DNA of 64,000 nt from Micromonospora rhizosphaerae (GCF_900091465.1 NZ_FMHV01000002.1:1488001-1552000), one strand, 5' to 3'. Positions 10,505-19,606 are shown, counted from the stretch's first letter. Notes: a model not told the origin generated them from the letters alone. Numbers and translations: made by a program.

Positions 10505-10998
10505 CCGAGCCGGAGGGCGCGGACGACCTGGTCGAGGCGGCCCAACCGGGTGCTGGCGAGGTGACGGCGACGGTGATCGTCGACGCCCCGGCCGAGCGGG
10601 TCTTCGCGGCGCTGACCGCGTGGGAACGGCAGTCCGACTGGATCCCGCTGACCACCGTCCGGGTGGTGGAGGGGGACGGTGGCGAGGGCACTCTGGTCGA
10701 GGCGATCACCGCGCTCGGCCCGGCGGTGATCCGCGACGAGATGCGGGTGGTCCGGGTCGACGCGCCGTACGAGGTCGGCGTGGTGCACTGCGGGCGGCTG
10801 CTGCGCGGCCCAGGCGTGCTGCGCTGCACCCCGATAGAGCGGGACCGGACCCAGGTGGTCTGGCACGAGTGGTTCCACCTGCCCGGCGGCACCGCCGGCC
10901 GGGTGGCCTGGCCGCTGCTCTGGCCCGGCTCGAAGTTCAGCCTCACCCAGGCCCTGAAGAAGTTCGCCCGGCTCGTGGAGCAGGGCCGGCTGCCCTGA
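10501..10998 (+). CDS. SRPBCC (START-like) family protein
   Basis: This 165-residue protein starts its fold at VTATVIVDAPAERVFAALTAWERQSDWIPLT, the classic polyketide cyclase/dehydrase-like (SRPBCC) beginning, and ends with the long C-terminal helix that closes the hydrophobic pocket. These proteins bind hydrophobic ligands; the ligand here cannot be told. It is coupled to the DivIVA-domain gene by overlapping stop and start codons, which suggests a shared role. Confidence 0.8.
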   Translation: MTEPEGADDLVEAAQPGAGEVTATVIVDAPAERVFAALTAWERQSDWIPLTTVRVVEGDGGEGTLVEAITALGPAVIRDEMRVVRVDAPYEVGVVHCGRLLRGPGVLRCTPIERDRTQVVWHEWFHLPGGTAGRVAWPLLWPGSKFSLTQALKKFARLVEQGRLP

Positions 10999-11074
10999 CC
11001 GCCGCGGGCCGACTACCGTGCCCGGCGCGGCCGGCCGCGGCCCGCTGTCGGTGGGCTGCCCTACCGTGTAGGCC

Positions 11075-11653
11075 GTGACTGACCTGGTGACCGGCCCCGA
11101 CGGGCTGACCCGCTGCGCCTGGGGTGCGAGCACCCCGGACTACGCCGCCTACCACGACCGGGAGTGGGGCCGGCCGCTGCGCGGCGACGACGCGCTCTAC
11201 GAGCGGCTGACGCTGGAGGCGTTCCAGTCCGGCCTCTCCTGGCTGACCATCCTGCGCAAGCGCCCCGCGTTCCGGCTCGCCTTCGACGAGTTCCGGATCG
11301 AAAAGGTCGCCGGCTACGGCGAGGCCGACGTGGCGCGGCTGCTCGCCGACGCCGGCATCGTGCGCAACCGGGCCAAGGTCGAGGCGGCGATCGCCAACGC
11401 CCGGGCCGCGCTGGAGCTGCCCGACGGGCTCTCCGCTCTGCTCTGGTCGTACGCGCCACCGCCCCGGGCCGCCCGGCCGCGGTCGTTCGCGGAGGTGCCG
11501 GCGCTCACCCCCGAGTCGACCGCGATGGCCAAGGCGCTCAAGAAGCGTGGCTTCCGCTTCGTCGGCCCCACCACCGCGTACGCGCTCATGCAGGCGACCG
11601 GCATGGTCGACGACCACCTCGCCGGCTGCCATGTGACGGTCGACCCGACGTGA
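11075..11653 (+). CDS. tag: DNA-3-methyladenine glycosylase I
   Basis: This 192-residue protein matches Tag throughout: RCAWGASTPDYAAYHDREWG at the N-terminus, LTLEAFQSGLSWLTILRKRPAFR near residues 46-68, and a C-terminal FVGPTTAYALMQATGMVDDHLAGCH. The histidine/cysteine positions that bind zinc in Tag are present. It removes 3-methyladenine from alkylated DNA in base excision repair. The genomic position corresponds to Rv1210. Confidence 0.93.
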   Translation: MTDLVTGPDGLTRCAWGASTPDYAAYHDREWGRPLRGDDALYERLTLEAFQSGLSWLTILRKRPAFRLAFDEFRIEKVAGYGEADVARLLADAGIVRNRAKVEAAIANARAALELPDGLSALLWSYAPPPRAARPRSFAEVPALTPESTAMAKALKKRGFRFVGPTTAYALMQATGMVDDHLAGCHVTVDPT

Positions 11654-11715
11654 CGCGGGCGCCCTCCGGCCGACGTGACGGGACCGGCGCCGGCGCGGCG
11701 TGATGGGATTGCCCC

Positions 11716-12339
11716 ATGACCGACACCGAGCTCCGCGCGAGCGGGACGATCGACGCCGGCAGCGGGCACGGGGCCTGGGCGGTGCTCCTGCCCGCCGAGC
11801 GGTACGAGGCCGAGCGGCTCGTGCACCACGACACCCTCGAGCTGACCGGCCTGGACGGCGCCGCCCGCCCCCGGCCCGGTGAGCCGGTCGCGGTGCTGGT
11901 CGACGAGCCGCCCCGGGTGGTGGCGCTGGGCCGGATCGCCAGGGCGACGGCGGAGATCCGGGAGGATCCGGACGATCCGCAGTCGGAGGTCGGTCCGAGG
12001 GAGCTCGTGGTGACGTACACCCGGCGGGCCTTCGACGAGCCGGCGCCGGCGCACGGGCTGACCCTGGCCGGGCCGGTCACCGCCCTGGACGTCGCCGCCT
12101 GGCGGGAGCTGGCCGACCGGCTCGGCCCACCGCCGCCGCGCCGCTCCTGGCTGGTCAGCCTGGATCTGCCAATCGAGGCGGCGTCGGCCGCCGACGCGGT
12201 CCGGCTCTTCTGGTCGTACGTGCAGGAGCTGGGCCCGCGCGAGCTGCCCGCGTTCGTCTCCCCCGCCGGCAACGAGCTGGCGATGCAGGCGTTCGTGCTC
12301 GGCGCGGAGGCCAACCAGGATCCGGAAGAGGACGACTGA
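11716..12339 (+). CDS. Hypothetical protein, 207 residues
   Basis: I do not recognise the family. The protein is soluble and acidic, with no signal peptide or membrane helix. It has a beta-rich first half (WAVLLPAERYEAERLVHHDTLELTGL; PRELVVTYTRRAFDEP) that could be a PUA/EVE-like barrel, then a helical C-terminus. Coding bias is normal and it starts with ATG 15 bp after a short spacer from tag. With the SDR and paaX genes it forms an insertion between tag and the DUF3117 gene relative to mycobacteria. Confidence 0.7.
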   Translation: MTDTELRASGTIDAGSGHGAWAVLLPAERYEAERLVHHDTLELTGLDGAARPRPGEPVAVLVDEPPRVVALGRIARATAEIREDPDDPQSEVGPRELVVTYTRRAFDEPAPAHGLTLAGPVTALDVAAWRELADRLGPPPPRRSWLVSLDLPIEAASAADAVRLFWSYVQELGPRELPAFVSPAGNELAMQAFVLGAEANQDPEEDD

Positions 12340-12403
12340 CGAACGGCCGTGCGGTTACGGTGCCGGGGAGGGCCGGTGCCGGCCGGCCGCCCGAGGGGGT
12401 TCG

Positions 12404-13156
12404 ATGCGGTTCCAGGACAGGGTCGCATTCGTCATCGGCGGCGCGTCCGGGATCGGCGAGGCCACCGCTCGGCGCTTCGCCGCCGAGGGCGCGAAGGTGG
12501 TGATCGCGGACGTCGACCCCGAGGGCGCCGAGCGGGTCGCCGGCGCGCTGCCCGACGCGTACCCGGTGGTCGTGGACACCGCCGAGGCCGCCTCCGTCGA
12601 GCAGGGCATCGCCGACGCGATGCAGCGGTACGGCCGGATCGACATCATCTTCAACAACGCCGGCATCGACGGGCAGCAGCAGCCGCTGCACGAGATGGAC
12701 GTGGAGAACTGGGAGCGGGTCCGCCGGATCAACGGTGACGGGGTCTTCCACGTCCTCAAGTACGGCATCGAGGCGATGCTGCGCGGCGGTGGCGGCGCGG
12801 TCATCAACACCTCGTCCACCACGGCGCTGGCCGCCCAGGAGAACATCTCCCCGTACACCTTCACCAAGGCCGGCATCGTCGGCCTGACCCGCTCGGCGGC
12901 CATCGAGTACGCGGCCCGCAACATCCGGGTCAACGCGGTCGCCCCGACGGTGGTGATGACCCCGCTGGTCGAGCACTTCATCAACAGCGCGCCGGACCCG
13001 GGGCAGATGCGGCGGCAGATGGAGTCGTTCAACCCGAAGCCGGGCATCCCGACCCCGGACGACATCGCCGGGGTGGTGGCCTTCCTCGCCTCCGACGAGG
13101 CCGCCTGGATCACCGGCCACACCATCCCGATCGACGGCGGCTACGTCGCCCGCTGA
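12404..13156 (+). CDS. SDR-family oxidoreductase (3-oxoacyl reductase-like)
   Basis: This 250-residue classical short-chain dehydrogenase has the NAD(P) motif GGASGIGE at residues 12-19, NNAG near residue 80, a catalytic Ser in INTSSTTAL, and Tyr-x-x-x-Lys in SPYTFTKAG. The acidic residue after the second strand (ADVDPEGA) favours NAD over NADP. The C-terminal GGYVAR is typical of the FabG-like subfamily. Substrate unknown; it could belong with the convergent enoyl-CoA hydratase in fatty or aromatic acid catabolism. Confidence 0.88.
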   Translation: MRFQDRVAFVIGGASGIGEATARRFAAEGAKVVIADVDPEGAERVAGALPDAYPVVVDTAEAASVEQGIADAMQRYGRIDIIFNNAGIDGQQQPLHEMDVENWERVRRINGDGVFHVLKYGIEAMLRGGGGAVINTSSTTALAAQENISPYTFTKAGIVGLTRSAAIEYAARNIRVNAVAPTVVMTPLVEHFINSAPDPGQMRRQMESFNPKPGIPTPDDIAGVVAFLASDEAAWITGHTIPIDGGYVAR

Positions 13157-13189
13157 TCCCTCCGCGCCCCGCGCAGTAAGCCGGTCCGA

Positions 13190-13981
13190 TCAGCGGCCCT
13201 CAAAGACCGGCTTCTGCTTGTTGACGAAGGCCATCGTGGCGGACCGGTGGTCGGCGGTCGCCCCGCAGATCGACTGCGCCTGCGCCTCGGCGGCCAGCGC
13301 GTCGGCGAGGGTGCCAGCGTCGGCGATGGAGAGCTGCCGCTTGATCGCCGCGTACGCGACGGTCGGACCGGCAGCGAGCCGGGCGGCCAGCTCCTGTGCG
13401 GTCGGCAGCACCTGCTCGTCGTCGTCCACCAGCTTGGTGAGCAGGCCCAGCCGGCTGGCCTCCTCGGCGCCCACCGGCTCGGCGAGCATCAGCAGCTCGA
13501 CGGCCTTGGCGTGGCCGACGAGCCGGGGCAGCGTCCAGGAGGCCGCCGTGTCGGCGGCGAGCCCGACGCCGGCGAAGGCCATCAGGAAGCGGGTCTTGGG
13601 TCCGCCGATCCGGAAGTCGGCCAGGAAGGCGAGCGAGGCGCCGGCGCCGGCGGCCATGCCCCGGACCGCGGCGATCACCGGCTTGGGCAGGTTGGCCAGG
13701 CGGGCGGCGATCGGGTTGTAGTGGGCCCGCACGGTGGCCAGCGGGTCGGCGTCGGCCGACTCGAGGGTCTGCACGTGCTCGCGGAGGTCCTGCCCGGCGC
13801 TGAACGACCCGCCCGCCCCGGCCAGTACCACCGCCCGGCAGGACCGGTCGGTCTCCAGCTCGACCAGGGTGTCCCGGAGCGCCTCCTTGAGCGCCACGTC
13901 GAGCGAGTTCATCGCCGTCGGACGGTTCAGCGTCAGGGTGACGACGGCGTCAGTGCGGTCGACGAGCAGCGGCTCGGTCAC
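13190..13981 (-). CDS. Enoyl-CoA hydratase/isomerase family protein (PaaG-like)
   Basis: This 263-residue crotonase-fold protein has the oxyanion-hole segments SAGQDLREH and AAVRGMAAGAGASLAFLADFR. It carries Asp rather than Glu near residue 143 (VGLAADTAASWTLPRLVG), the arrangement seen in PaaG-type 1,2-epoxyphenylacetyl-CoA isomerases rather than in classic hydratases. It lies 4 bp after a paaX-like regulator gene, so it is in an operon with it. No other phenylacetate genes are in the window. Confidence 0.85.
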   Translation of the reverse strand: MTEPLLVDRTDAVVTLTLNRPTAMNSLDVALKEALRDTLVELETDRSCRAVVLAGAGGSFSAGQDLREHVQTLESADADPLATVRAHYNPIAARLANLPKPVIAAVRGMAAGAGASLAFLADFRIGGPKTRFLMAFAGVGLAADTAASWTLPRLVGHAKAVELLMLAEPVGAEEASRLGLLTKLVDDDEQVLPTAQELAARLAAGPTVAYAAIKRQLSIADAGTLADALAAEAQAQSICGATADHRSATMAFVNKQKPVFEGR

Positions 13982-13985
13982 GTTT

Positions 13986-14804
13986 CTAACGACCCTTCTG
14001 TCGGGCGTGGCGGTTGTTGGCGTCGAGGCAGTGCTCGACGTGCCGGTCGGCGGCCGGCCGCAGCCGGGCCGCGTGCCGGTCGAAGAAACTGGCCGCGCTG
14101 GTGCCCGGCCAGCGTTCGGGGAGCAGCGCCGGGGGCAACTGCGGGTCCCGGAAGAGGAAGGTACGCCACGCGTGCACCAGCCGGAACCGGGCCGCGTACG
14201 CCTCCTCGTCGCTGCTGCGCACGGTCACCCCGGCCAGCAGGGGCTTCTGCTCGGCGACGAACCGCTCGTACGCCCGACCGATCTCGGCCAGGTCCCAGGC
14301 GCGGCGGACCACCCCCATGGCGCCCGGCGTGCCGGCGACGTGCGCGGCGCCGAACCGCTCGTAGCGCACGCCCGCCTCGCTGAGCAGGACGTCCACGTCC
14401 TCGCCCGGCCGGGTCGCCACCCAGTTGCAGTCGTCGAGTGCGCCGTAGCCGAGGAAGGTGAGGTTCGCGGCGAGCCGCTGGCGTTCCCGCCGCGAGGCGG
14501 GGGCTTCCAGTACCACCAAATCGAAGCGCCCGTCCCAGCTGATCCGCCCGGTCCGGTAAATCCGGGCGGCCGCCTCGTCTAGTCGTCGGGCGGCTTTCGG
14601 TGTGATCGAATATCCCGGTCCGGAGGCCAGCCGAAGCGGTTCCAGCCACCCCTGGCGGACCATCCGGGAGACCGCGGTCCGCACGGCCGGAGGCGCGATG
14701 CCAAGCGGTGCCAGCAGCTTGACCAGGGCGGCGACTGGTGCGCGACCACCCCTGGCCCGGAGGTGGTCGCCGTACAGGTCGAAGAGTGCCGACCGTGCCT
14801 GCAT
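13986..14804 (-). CDS. PaaX-family transcriptional repressor
   Basis: This 272-residue protein has the three PaaX parts: an N-terminal winged helix (ALFDLYGDHLRARGG, then PPAVRTAVSRMVRQGWL), a middle Cas2-like domain (DGRFDLVVLEAPASRRERQRL), and a C-terminal domain with FRLVHAWRTFLFRDPQLPPALLPERWPG. PaaX represses phenylacetate degradation genes and is released by phenylacetyl-CoA. It is the first gene of a two-gene operon with the enoyl-CoA hydratase, so it probably controls that gene and itself. Confidence 0.9.
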   Translation of the reverse strand: MQARSALFDLYGDHLRARGGRAPVAALVKLLAPLGIAPPAVRTAVSRMVRQGWLEPLRLASGPGYSITPKAARRLDEAAARIYRTGRISWDGRFDLVVLEAPASRRERQRLAANLTFLGYGALDDCNWVATRPGEDVDVLLSEAGVRYERFGAAHVAGTPGAMGVVRRAWDLAEIGRAYERFVAEQKPLLAGVTVRSSDEEAYAARFRLVHAWRTFLFRDPQLPPALLPERWPGTSAASFFDRHAARLRPAADRHVEHCLDANNRHARQKGR

Positions 14805-14993
14805 GACCGCACATTGTGACAGGCCTACCCAAGATAAGCTAGATGCTGTTACATCAATGCTGCCTGGGTTTGGGTCCGGCGGTGTTCATCAGGGAAAATC
14901 GTTGGTCGACACCCCAGTGAAACGCTGCGGTGGTTAGGCGAAGAGGCTGTGGGGCAACCCACCGACCCTGGTGTAGGTCTGAGGGGAGACAAC

Positions 14994-15161
14994 ATGGCGG
15001 CGATGAAGCCGCGGACGGGCGACGGTCCGCTGGAAGTCACCAAGGAGGGCCGGGGCATCGTCATGCGGGTCCCGCTGGAGGGTGGTGGCCGGCTCGTCGT
15101 CGAGATGACTCCCGACGAGGCCAACGCGCTCGGTGACGCGCTGAAGGCAGCCGCCGGCTGA
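14994..15161 (+). CDS. DUF3117-family small protein (Rv1211-like)
   Basis: This 55-residue protein matches the DUF3117 family over its whole length (MAAMKPRTGDGPLEVTKEGR and VEMTPDEANALGDALK). The ATG at 14994 follows GAGGGGAG. The family is near-universal in actinobacteria and of unknown function. In mycobacteria it sits directly after tag; here about 3.3 kb separate them. A strong terminator follows. Confidence 0.88.
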   Translation: MAAMKPRTGDGPLEVTKEGRGIVMRVPLEGGGRLVVEMTPDEANALGDALKAAAG

Positions 15162-15208
15162 TCGAGGAGCGGTCCGAGCGGCGCAAGCCGCGCGGGTGGT
15201 TCGTCCTT

Positions 15209-15241
15209 CCCTGAGCCACCGGCACCGCCGGTGGCTCAGGG
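15209..15241 (+). terminator. Terminator after the DUF3117 gene
   Basis: A perfect 15-bp stem (CCCTGAGCCACCGGC at 15209-15223 and its complement at 15227-15241) with a three-base loop ends 80 bp downstream of the DUF3117 stop and before pepA. A short T-containing stretch follows. Confidence 0.8.
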
Positions 15242-15306
15242 CCTTCATAGCCCTGGAAGCGGCGGTGCGTCCCGCTTCGTGATCTTTTCTGGAGGTACGG
15301 TCCAGC

Positions 15307-16776
15307 GTGCTGGCCATCCGTCTGGTGGCTGAGCCCGAGCGGCTCGACACCCTCGTCCTGCCCATCCGTCCCGCTGGACCGGCCGAGGGGCCGAACGCCC
15401 CGGTCGCGCTGGTCCCGACCACACCGGCACCTCCCGGCGACGTGCTGACCGAGGCGACCGCGCTGGTCCCCGCCGCCCGGTTGACCGGGCGTGCCGGCGA
15501 GGTGCGGGAGCACCTGCGGCCGGCGGGCACCCCGCTTCGGCTGCTGCTGCTCGGCGTCGGCGACGGCGACGAGCGGGGCTGGCGGACGGCGGGCGCGGCG
15601 CTGGCGCGGGCCGCCAAGGCTGAGATGCACGTCACGGTGGCGCTGCCGGCCGACGGGGCCGGGGCGCTGCGTGGTCTGGTCGAGGGCCTGCTGCTGGGGT
15701 CTTACCGGTTCCGGATGGCCGACGACGGCGAGGCACCCGCGTTGACCGAGGTGGACGTCGTGGTGAGCGACCCGGACCGGCTCACGTCGACCTTGGAGAC
15801 GGCCCGGACCACGGCCGCGATGACCCGGCTGGCCCGGGATCTCACCAACACCCCCTCCTCCGTCAAGAACCCGCAGTGGTTCGTCGAGCAGGTCGAGGCG
15901 GCCGTGGCCGGCCAGCCGGACCTGCACCTGCGGGTCCGTGAGCCCGAGGAACTGGAGGCCGGGGGCTTCGGCGGCATCCTCGCCGTCGGCAGTGGCTCGG
16001 CGAGCGGCCCCCGGCTGGTCGAGCTGGACTGGCGGCCGGCCGACGCGCGTACCCACGTGGTGTTGGTCGGCAAGGGGATCACCTTCGACTCCGGCGGCAT
16101 CTCGATCAAGCCAGTGCCGGCGATGAAGCTGATGCGCAAGGACATGGCCGGGGCGGCGGCGGTGGTGGCCGCCACGCTGGGCGCTGCCGCGCTGCGGCTG
16201 CCGGTCCGGATCACCACCCTGGCGCCGCTCGCGGAGAACATGGTCAGCGGGGCGGCGTTCCGCCCCGGCGACGTCGTCCGCCACTACGGCGGGGTGACCA
16301 GCGAGACCACCAACTCGGACGCGGAGGGGCGGCTCGTGCTCGCCGACGCGATGGCGTACGCCCAGGAGCTGTCGCCCGACCTCCTGGTCGACCTCGCCAC
16401 GCTGACCGGCGCGAACGCGGTCGCGCTGGGCAAGCGGCACGGCGCCCTCTACAGCGAGAACGACCAACTCGCCACCGACCTGCTGACCGCGATCGACGCG
16501 GCGGGCGAGTCCGCCTGGCGGATGCCGCTGCCGGCCGACTACGTGGAGTACCTGGGCAGCGACCTGGCCGACCTGCACAGCTCGCCGGATCGGGGTGCCG
16601 GCTCGGTGGTCGCCGCGCTCTTCCTGCGTGAATTCACCGGTGACCTGCGGAACCGCTGGGTGCATGTGGACATGTCCGCCCCCTCCTGGGCCGAGGGCGA
16701 CGATGCCGAGTTGACCCGGGGCGCGACCGGCTGGGGCGTACGCGGGCTGCTGCGCTGGCTGGGCACGCTGGGCTGA
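15307..16776 (+). CDS. pepA: Leucyl aminopeptidase (M17 family)
   Basis: The protein has 489 residues, the usual size. The C-terminal catalytic domain carries the two-metal site: VGKGITFDSGGISIKP (Lys and Asp ligands), KDMAGAAAV, and the family signature NSDAEGRLVLADAM (normally NTDAEGRL). The last segment has LFLREF and WVHVDMSAPSW as in PepA. It removes N-terminal residues from peptides in cytosolic protein turnover. GTG start at 15307. Confidence 0.94.
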   Translation: MLAIRLVAEPERLDTLVLPIRPAGPAEGPNAPVALVPTTPAPPGDVLTEATALVPAARLTGRAGEVREHLRPAGTPLRLLLLGVGDGDERGWRTAGAALARAAKAEMHVTVALPADGAGALRGLVEGLLLGSYRFRMADDGEAPALTEVDVVVSDPDRLTSTLETARTTAAMTRLARDLTNTPSSVKNPQWFVEQVEAAVAGQPDLHLRVREPEELEAGGFGGILAVGSGSASGPRLVELDWRPADARTHVVLVGKGITFDSGGISIKPVPAMKLMRKDMAGAAAVVAATLGAAALRLPVRITTLAPLAENMVSGAAFRPGDVVRHYGGVTSETTNSDAEGRLVLADAMAYAQELSPDLLVDLATLTGANAVALGKRHGALYSENDQLATDLLTAIDAAGESAWRMPLPADYVEYLGSDLADLHSSPDRGAGSVVAALFLREFTGDLRNRWVHVDMSAPSWAEGDDAELTRGATGWGVRGLLRWLGTLG

Positions 16777-16832
16777 CCGCCCGGGTCCGGCTCGCGCCCG
16801 GCGGACCTATCGGCGCGTCCGGCCGGGCCGGC

Positions 16833-17453
16833 TCAGCACTTCACCGCGGCGAGCAGGCCGTGGCCCACCGGGAGCAGGGCGGGGATCCACTGCTCCGACT
16901 CGCGGATCGCCTTGATCGTCTCCCGGACGGTGACCGTCTCGACGTCCCGGGCGGCCGGGTCGCCGATCCGCCCGCCGGCCAGCGTGCCGTTGAGCGCGAG
17001 CACCCCGCCGGGACGCAGCAGCCGCAGCGCCGCGTCCACGCAGGCGGTGAAGCCGGTCGCCTCCGCGTCGACGAAGACCAGGTCGTAGGCGCCGTCCGCG
17101 AGCCGCGGCAGCACGTCGAGCGCGCGGCCGGTGATGATCCGGGTACGCCCCGACGGGAAGCCCGCCTCGGCGAAGATCCGCCGGGCGATCCGCTGGTGCT
17201 CCACCTCCACGTCGATGGTGGTGAGCACCCCGTCGGCCCGCATGCCGCGCAGCAGCCAGACGCCGCTGACCCCGGTGCCGGTGCCGATCTCGACCACCGC
17301 GCGGGCGTTCCCGGCGGCGGCGAGCAGCCGCAGCGCGGCACCGGCCCCGGGCGTCACCGCGTCGACGCCGACCTCCCGGGCGAGGCTGCGGGCGGTCCGC
17401 AGGACGAGATCCTCGGTGACGTACGACTCGGCGAACTGCAGAGCCTGGGCCAT
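16833..17453 (-). CDS. O-methyltransferase (Rv1220c-like)
   Basis: This 206-residue class I SAM-dependent methyltransferase has the nucleotide-binding motif VVEIGTGTGVSGVWLL near residue 45 and YDLVFVDAE, which matches the metal-dependent catechol/caffeoyl-CoA O-methyltransferase fold. ATG 17453 gives MAQALQFAESYVTED, the usual family start; the longer upstream frame is probably not translated. In mycobacteria this gene is divergent from sigE; here it is divergent from the htrA-like gene with no sigma factor between. Confidence 0.88.
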   Translation of the reverse strand: MAQALQFAESYVTEDLVLRTARSLAREVGVDAVTPGAGAALRLLAAAGNARAVVEIGTGTGVSGVWLLRGMRADGVLTTIDVEVEHQRIARRIFAEAGFPSGRTRIITGRALDVLPRLADGAYDLVFVDAEATGFTACVDAALRLLRPGGVLALNGTLAGGRIGDPAARDVETVTVRETIKAIRESEQWIPALLPVGHGLLAAVKC

Positions 17454-17714
17454 CGAGTTGCCGGAACTGGCGACCGTGGCGATGGGACACCTCCGGGCGG
17501 CGAGGAGTGGTAGCGGGGGGCGGGTTGGCGGTATGAGCCTAGAGGCGGGACCCGAGGGGCGCAGCCGCGAGTCCGCCACTGGTCGATCACGGCCGGCAAC
17601 CGCTGACTCCACGCGCGGCATCCGTGCAATCCTGGACGGTATCCCGCGCGGCGTGATCGCCTCGGTTCCGCCGGATCGCGGCGCGGGAGGCGGGACGGAC
17701 TGGGAGGCACCGAC

Positions 17715-19013
17715 GTGACCGACGGCTGGGACTGGCGCCAGCCCGGTGGAACTCCGGAACCGGCGGAGCGGCCGGTGTCCGGGTCACCGCGGACGACGCC
17801 GCACGGTGCCGCGAGCGGCACGACTTCGCCCTGGTGGTCCGACGCGCTCGCCGACCCGTGGCGCGACCCGTACGCTCCCGCCGCAGTGGTGATCCCGGCC
17901 GCCTCCACCGGCGGCGCGGAACCGGAGCCGGTCAGCGACCCGGACGCCCCCGGCCGCCCGAAGCTGCGGCAGATCCTGCTGATCTCGCTGGTCACGGCGT
18001 TGCTGGCCGGGTCCCTCGGTAGCGCGCTGACCTACGCCTTCCTGCGCGGTGGCGCCGGGGCCACGGTGCTGGGCGCCCGCCCCGCCGAGGGCCCCGCGCT
18101 GGCCCAGCGCAAGCCCGAGTCACTCGCCGGCGTCGCCGAGAGGGTCCTGCCCAGCGTGGTCACCGTCCGGGTGAGCAGCCTCGGCGGGACCAGCGAGGGC
18201 TCCGGCTTCATCGTCAGCGAGGACGGGCACGTGATCACCAACGACCACGTGGTCACGGGCGGCACCGGCAAGGCGTCGGTGGTATTCAACGACGGCACTA
18301 CCGCACCGGCCACCGTGGTCGGGCAGGATCCGGAGTCGGACATCGCGGTGATCAAGGTGTCCCGCAAGGGGCTCAAGCCGGTGGAGTTCGGCGACTCCGA
18401 TGCGCTGGCGGTGGGCGACCCGGTGCTCGCCATCGGCTCGCCGCTCTCGCTGGCCAACACGGTCACCGCGGGCATCGTCAGCGCCCTGGACCGGACCATG
18501 CAGGCCGGTGAGCCGGGTGGGCCGGTGCGCTACTACGCCGCGATCCAGACCGACGCGGCGGTCAACCACGGCAACTCCGGCGGCCCGCTGGTCGACGGGG
18601 CCGGCCGGGTGGTCGGGGTGAACTCGACCATCAAGTCGCTGGTCGCCGAGGGGCAGGAGGCCGGCAACATCGGGCTCGCCTTCGCCATCCCGATCAACCA
18701 GGCCAAGCGGGTGACCCAGGAGATCATCGGCACTGGCAAGGCCCGCCGTACGGTGATCGGCGCCGAGGTCGGCGGTGCGACCAACGGCACCGGCGTACGC
18801 CTGTCGGCGGTCGAGCCGTCCGGCCCGGCGGCCGCGGCCGGGCTCCGGGCCGGCGACGTGATCCTGCGGCTGAACGGCCGGCCGATGACCGAGCCGACCG
18901 ATCTGGTCGCGCTGGTCCGCAAGTACGCCCCCGGCTCGGTGGTGACCGTGGAGTACCGGCGGGGGTCGAGCCGGCAGAACGCCTCGGTGACGCTCGCCGC
19001 AGACGCCAAGTGA
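17715..19013 (+). CDS. htrA: Membrane-anchored HtrA/DegP-like serine protease
   Basis: This 432-residue S1C protease has a cytoplasmic Pro-rich N-terminus (1-85), one transmembrane helix (about 86-110), a trypsin-like domain with catalytic His178 (TNDHVV), Asp209 (ESDIAVIKV) and Ser288 (GNSGGPL), and a C-terminal PDZ domain (about 345-430, AAAAGLRAGDVILRLNGRP). It degrades or remodels misfolded extracytoplasmic proteins. It corresponds to Rv1223, whose locus in mycobacteria includes sigE and rseA; both are missing here. tatB follows 75 bp downstream. Confidence 0.92.
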   Translation: MTDGWDWRQPGGTPEPAERPVSGSPRTTPHGAASGTTSPWWSDALADPWRDPYAPAAVVIPAASTGGAEPEPVSDPDAPGRPKLRQILLISLVTALLAGSLGSALTYAFLRGGAGATVLGARPAEGPALAQRKPESLAGVAERVLPSVVTVRVSSLGGTSEGSGFIVSEDGHVITNDHVVTGGTGKASVVFNDGTTAPATVVGQDPESDIAVIKVSRKGLKPVEFGDSDALAVGDPVLAIGSPLSLANTVTAGIVSALDRTMQAGEPGGPVRYYAAIQTDAAVNHGNSGGPLVDGAGRVVGVNSTIKSLVAEGQEAGNIGLAFAIPINQAKRVTQEIIGTGKARRTVIGAEVGGATNGTGVRLSAVEPSGPAAAAGLRAGDVILRLNGRPMTEPTDLVALVRKYAPGSVVTVEYRRGSSRQNASVTLAADAK

Positions 19014-19088
19014 GCACCGGTCACCCCCTCCCGGACCGGGCTCCGACGTGCGTAGTCTTGGCCTGAAGCCGACGAGGAGGCCGAGGGC

Positions 19089-19505
19089 GTGTTCGAGAAC
19101 CTGAACGTGTGGGAGGTCGGCGCGCTGCTGCTCCTGGCGCTGTTGATCTTCGGAGACCGGCTGCCCGCGGTGATCAACGACGGCCTCCGGATGGTCCGCA
19201 ACCTGCGCAACATGGCCCGCAACGCCACGGGTGACCTGAGCCGCGAGTTGGGCACGGACATCCAGCTCGAGGACCTGCACCCCAAGGCGTTCATCCGGAA
19301 GCACCTGCTGAGCGAGGAGGACGAGCAGGCCATCCGGAAGCCGCTGCAGGGCATGTACGACAACCTGCGGTCGGACGTCACCGGCGTGCACGACGAGCTG
19401 AAGGACGTCGCCAAGGCGGCGGACCTGCGGTCCAACGGCACCCACCCCACCACCGCCAACGCCCCCGCCCCGGCCCCCCGCCCCAGCTACGACGACGCCA
19501 CCTGA
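19089..19505 (+). CDS. tatB: Twin-arginine translocase subunit TatB
   Basis: This 138-residue protein has a short periplasmic start, a single N-terminal helix (VGALLLLALLIFGDRLPAVI), an amphipathic helix with repeated basic residues, and a long acidic C-terminus. The hinge is GDRLP where Gram-negative TatB has GPERLP. TatB recognises twin-arginine signal peptides with TatC, and its place after htrA is the same as Rv1224. GTG start at 19089 with GAGGAGG upstream. Confidence 0.9.
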   Translation: MFENLNVWEVGALLLLALLIFGDRLPAVINDGLRMVRNLRNMARNATGDLSRELGTDIQLEDLHPKAFIRKHLLSEEDEQAIRKPLQGMYDNLRSDVTGVHDELKDVAKAADLRSNGTHPTTANAPAPAPRPSYDDAT

Positions 19506-19549
19506 CGGACCCGGCTCACCCGCCCTCTCCAGCCCGTCCTTCCGGCGGC

Positions 19550-19606
19550 TGATCATGAAGTTGTTGTCCGGCGCGTCGGCGTGTCATGACAACAACTTCA
19601 TGATCA
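19550..19606. repeat. Long perfect inverted repeat between tatB and mrp
   Basis: Two perfect 19-bp arms, TGATCATGAAGTTGTTGTC at 19550-19568 and its complement at 19588-19606, are separated by a 19-base loop. The arms are markedly AT-rich compared with their surroundings. The genes on both sides are convergent, so it could be a bidirectional terminator; it also looks like a dispersed palindromic repeat. I recall similar GATCATGAAGTT repeats in Micromonospora genomes, which needs a genome-wide count to confirm. Confidence 0.85.
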
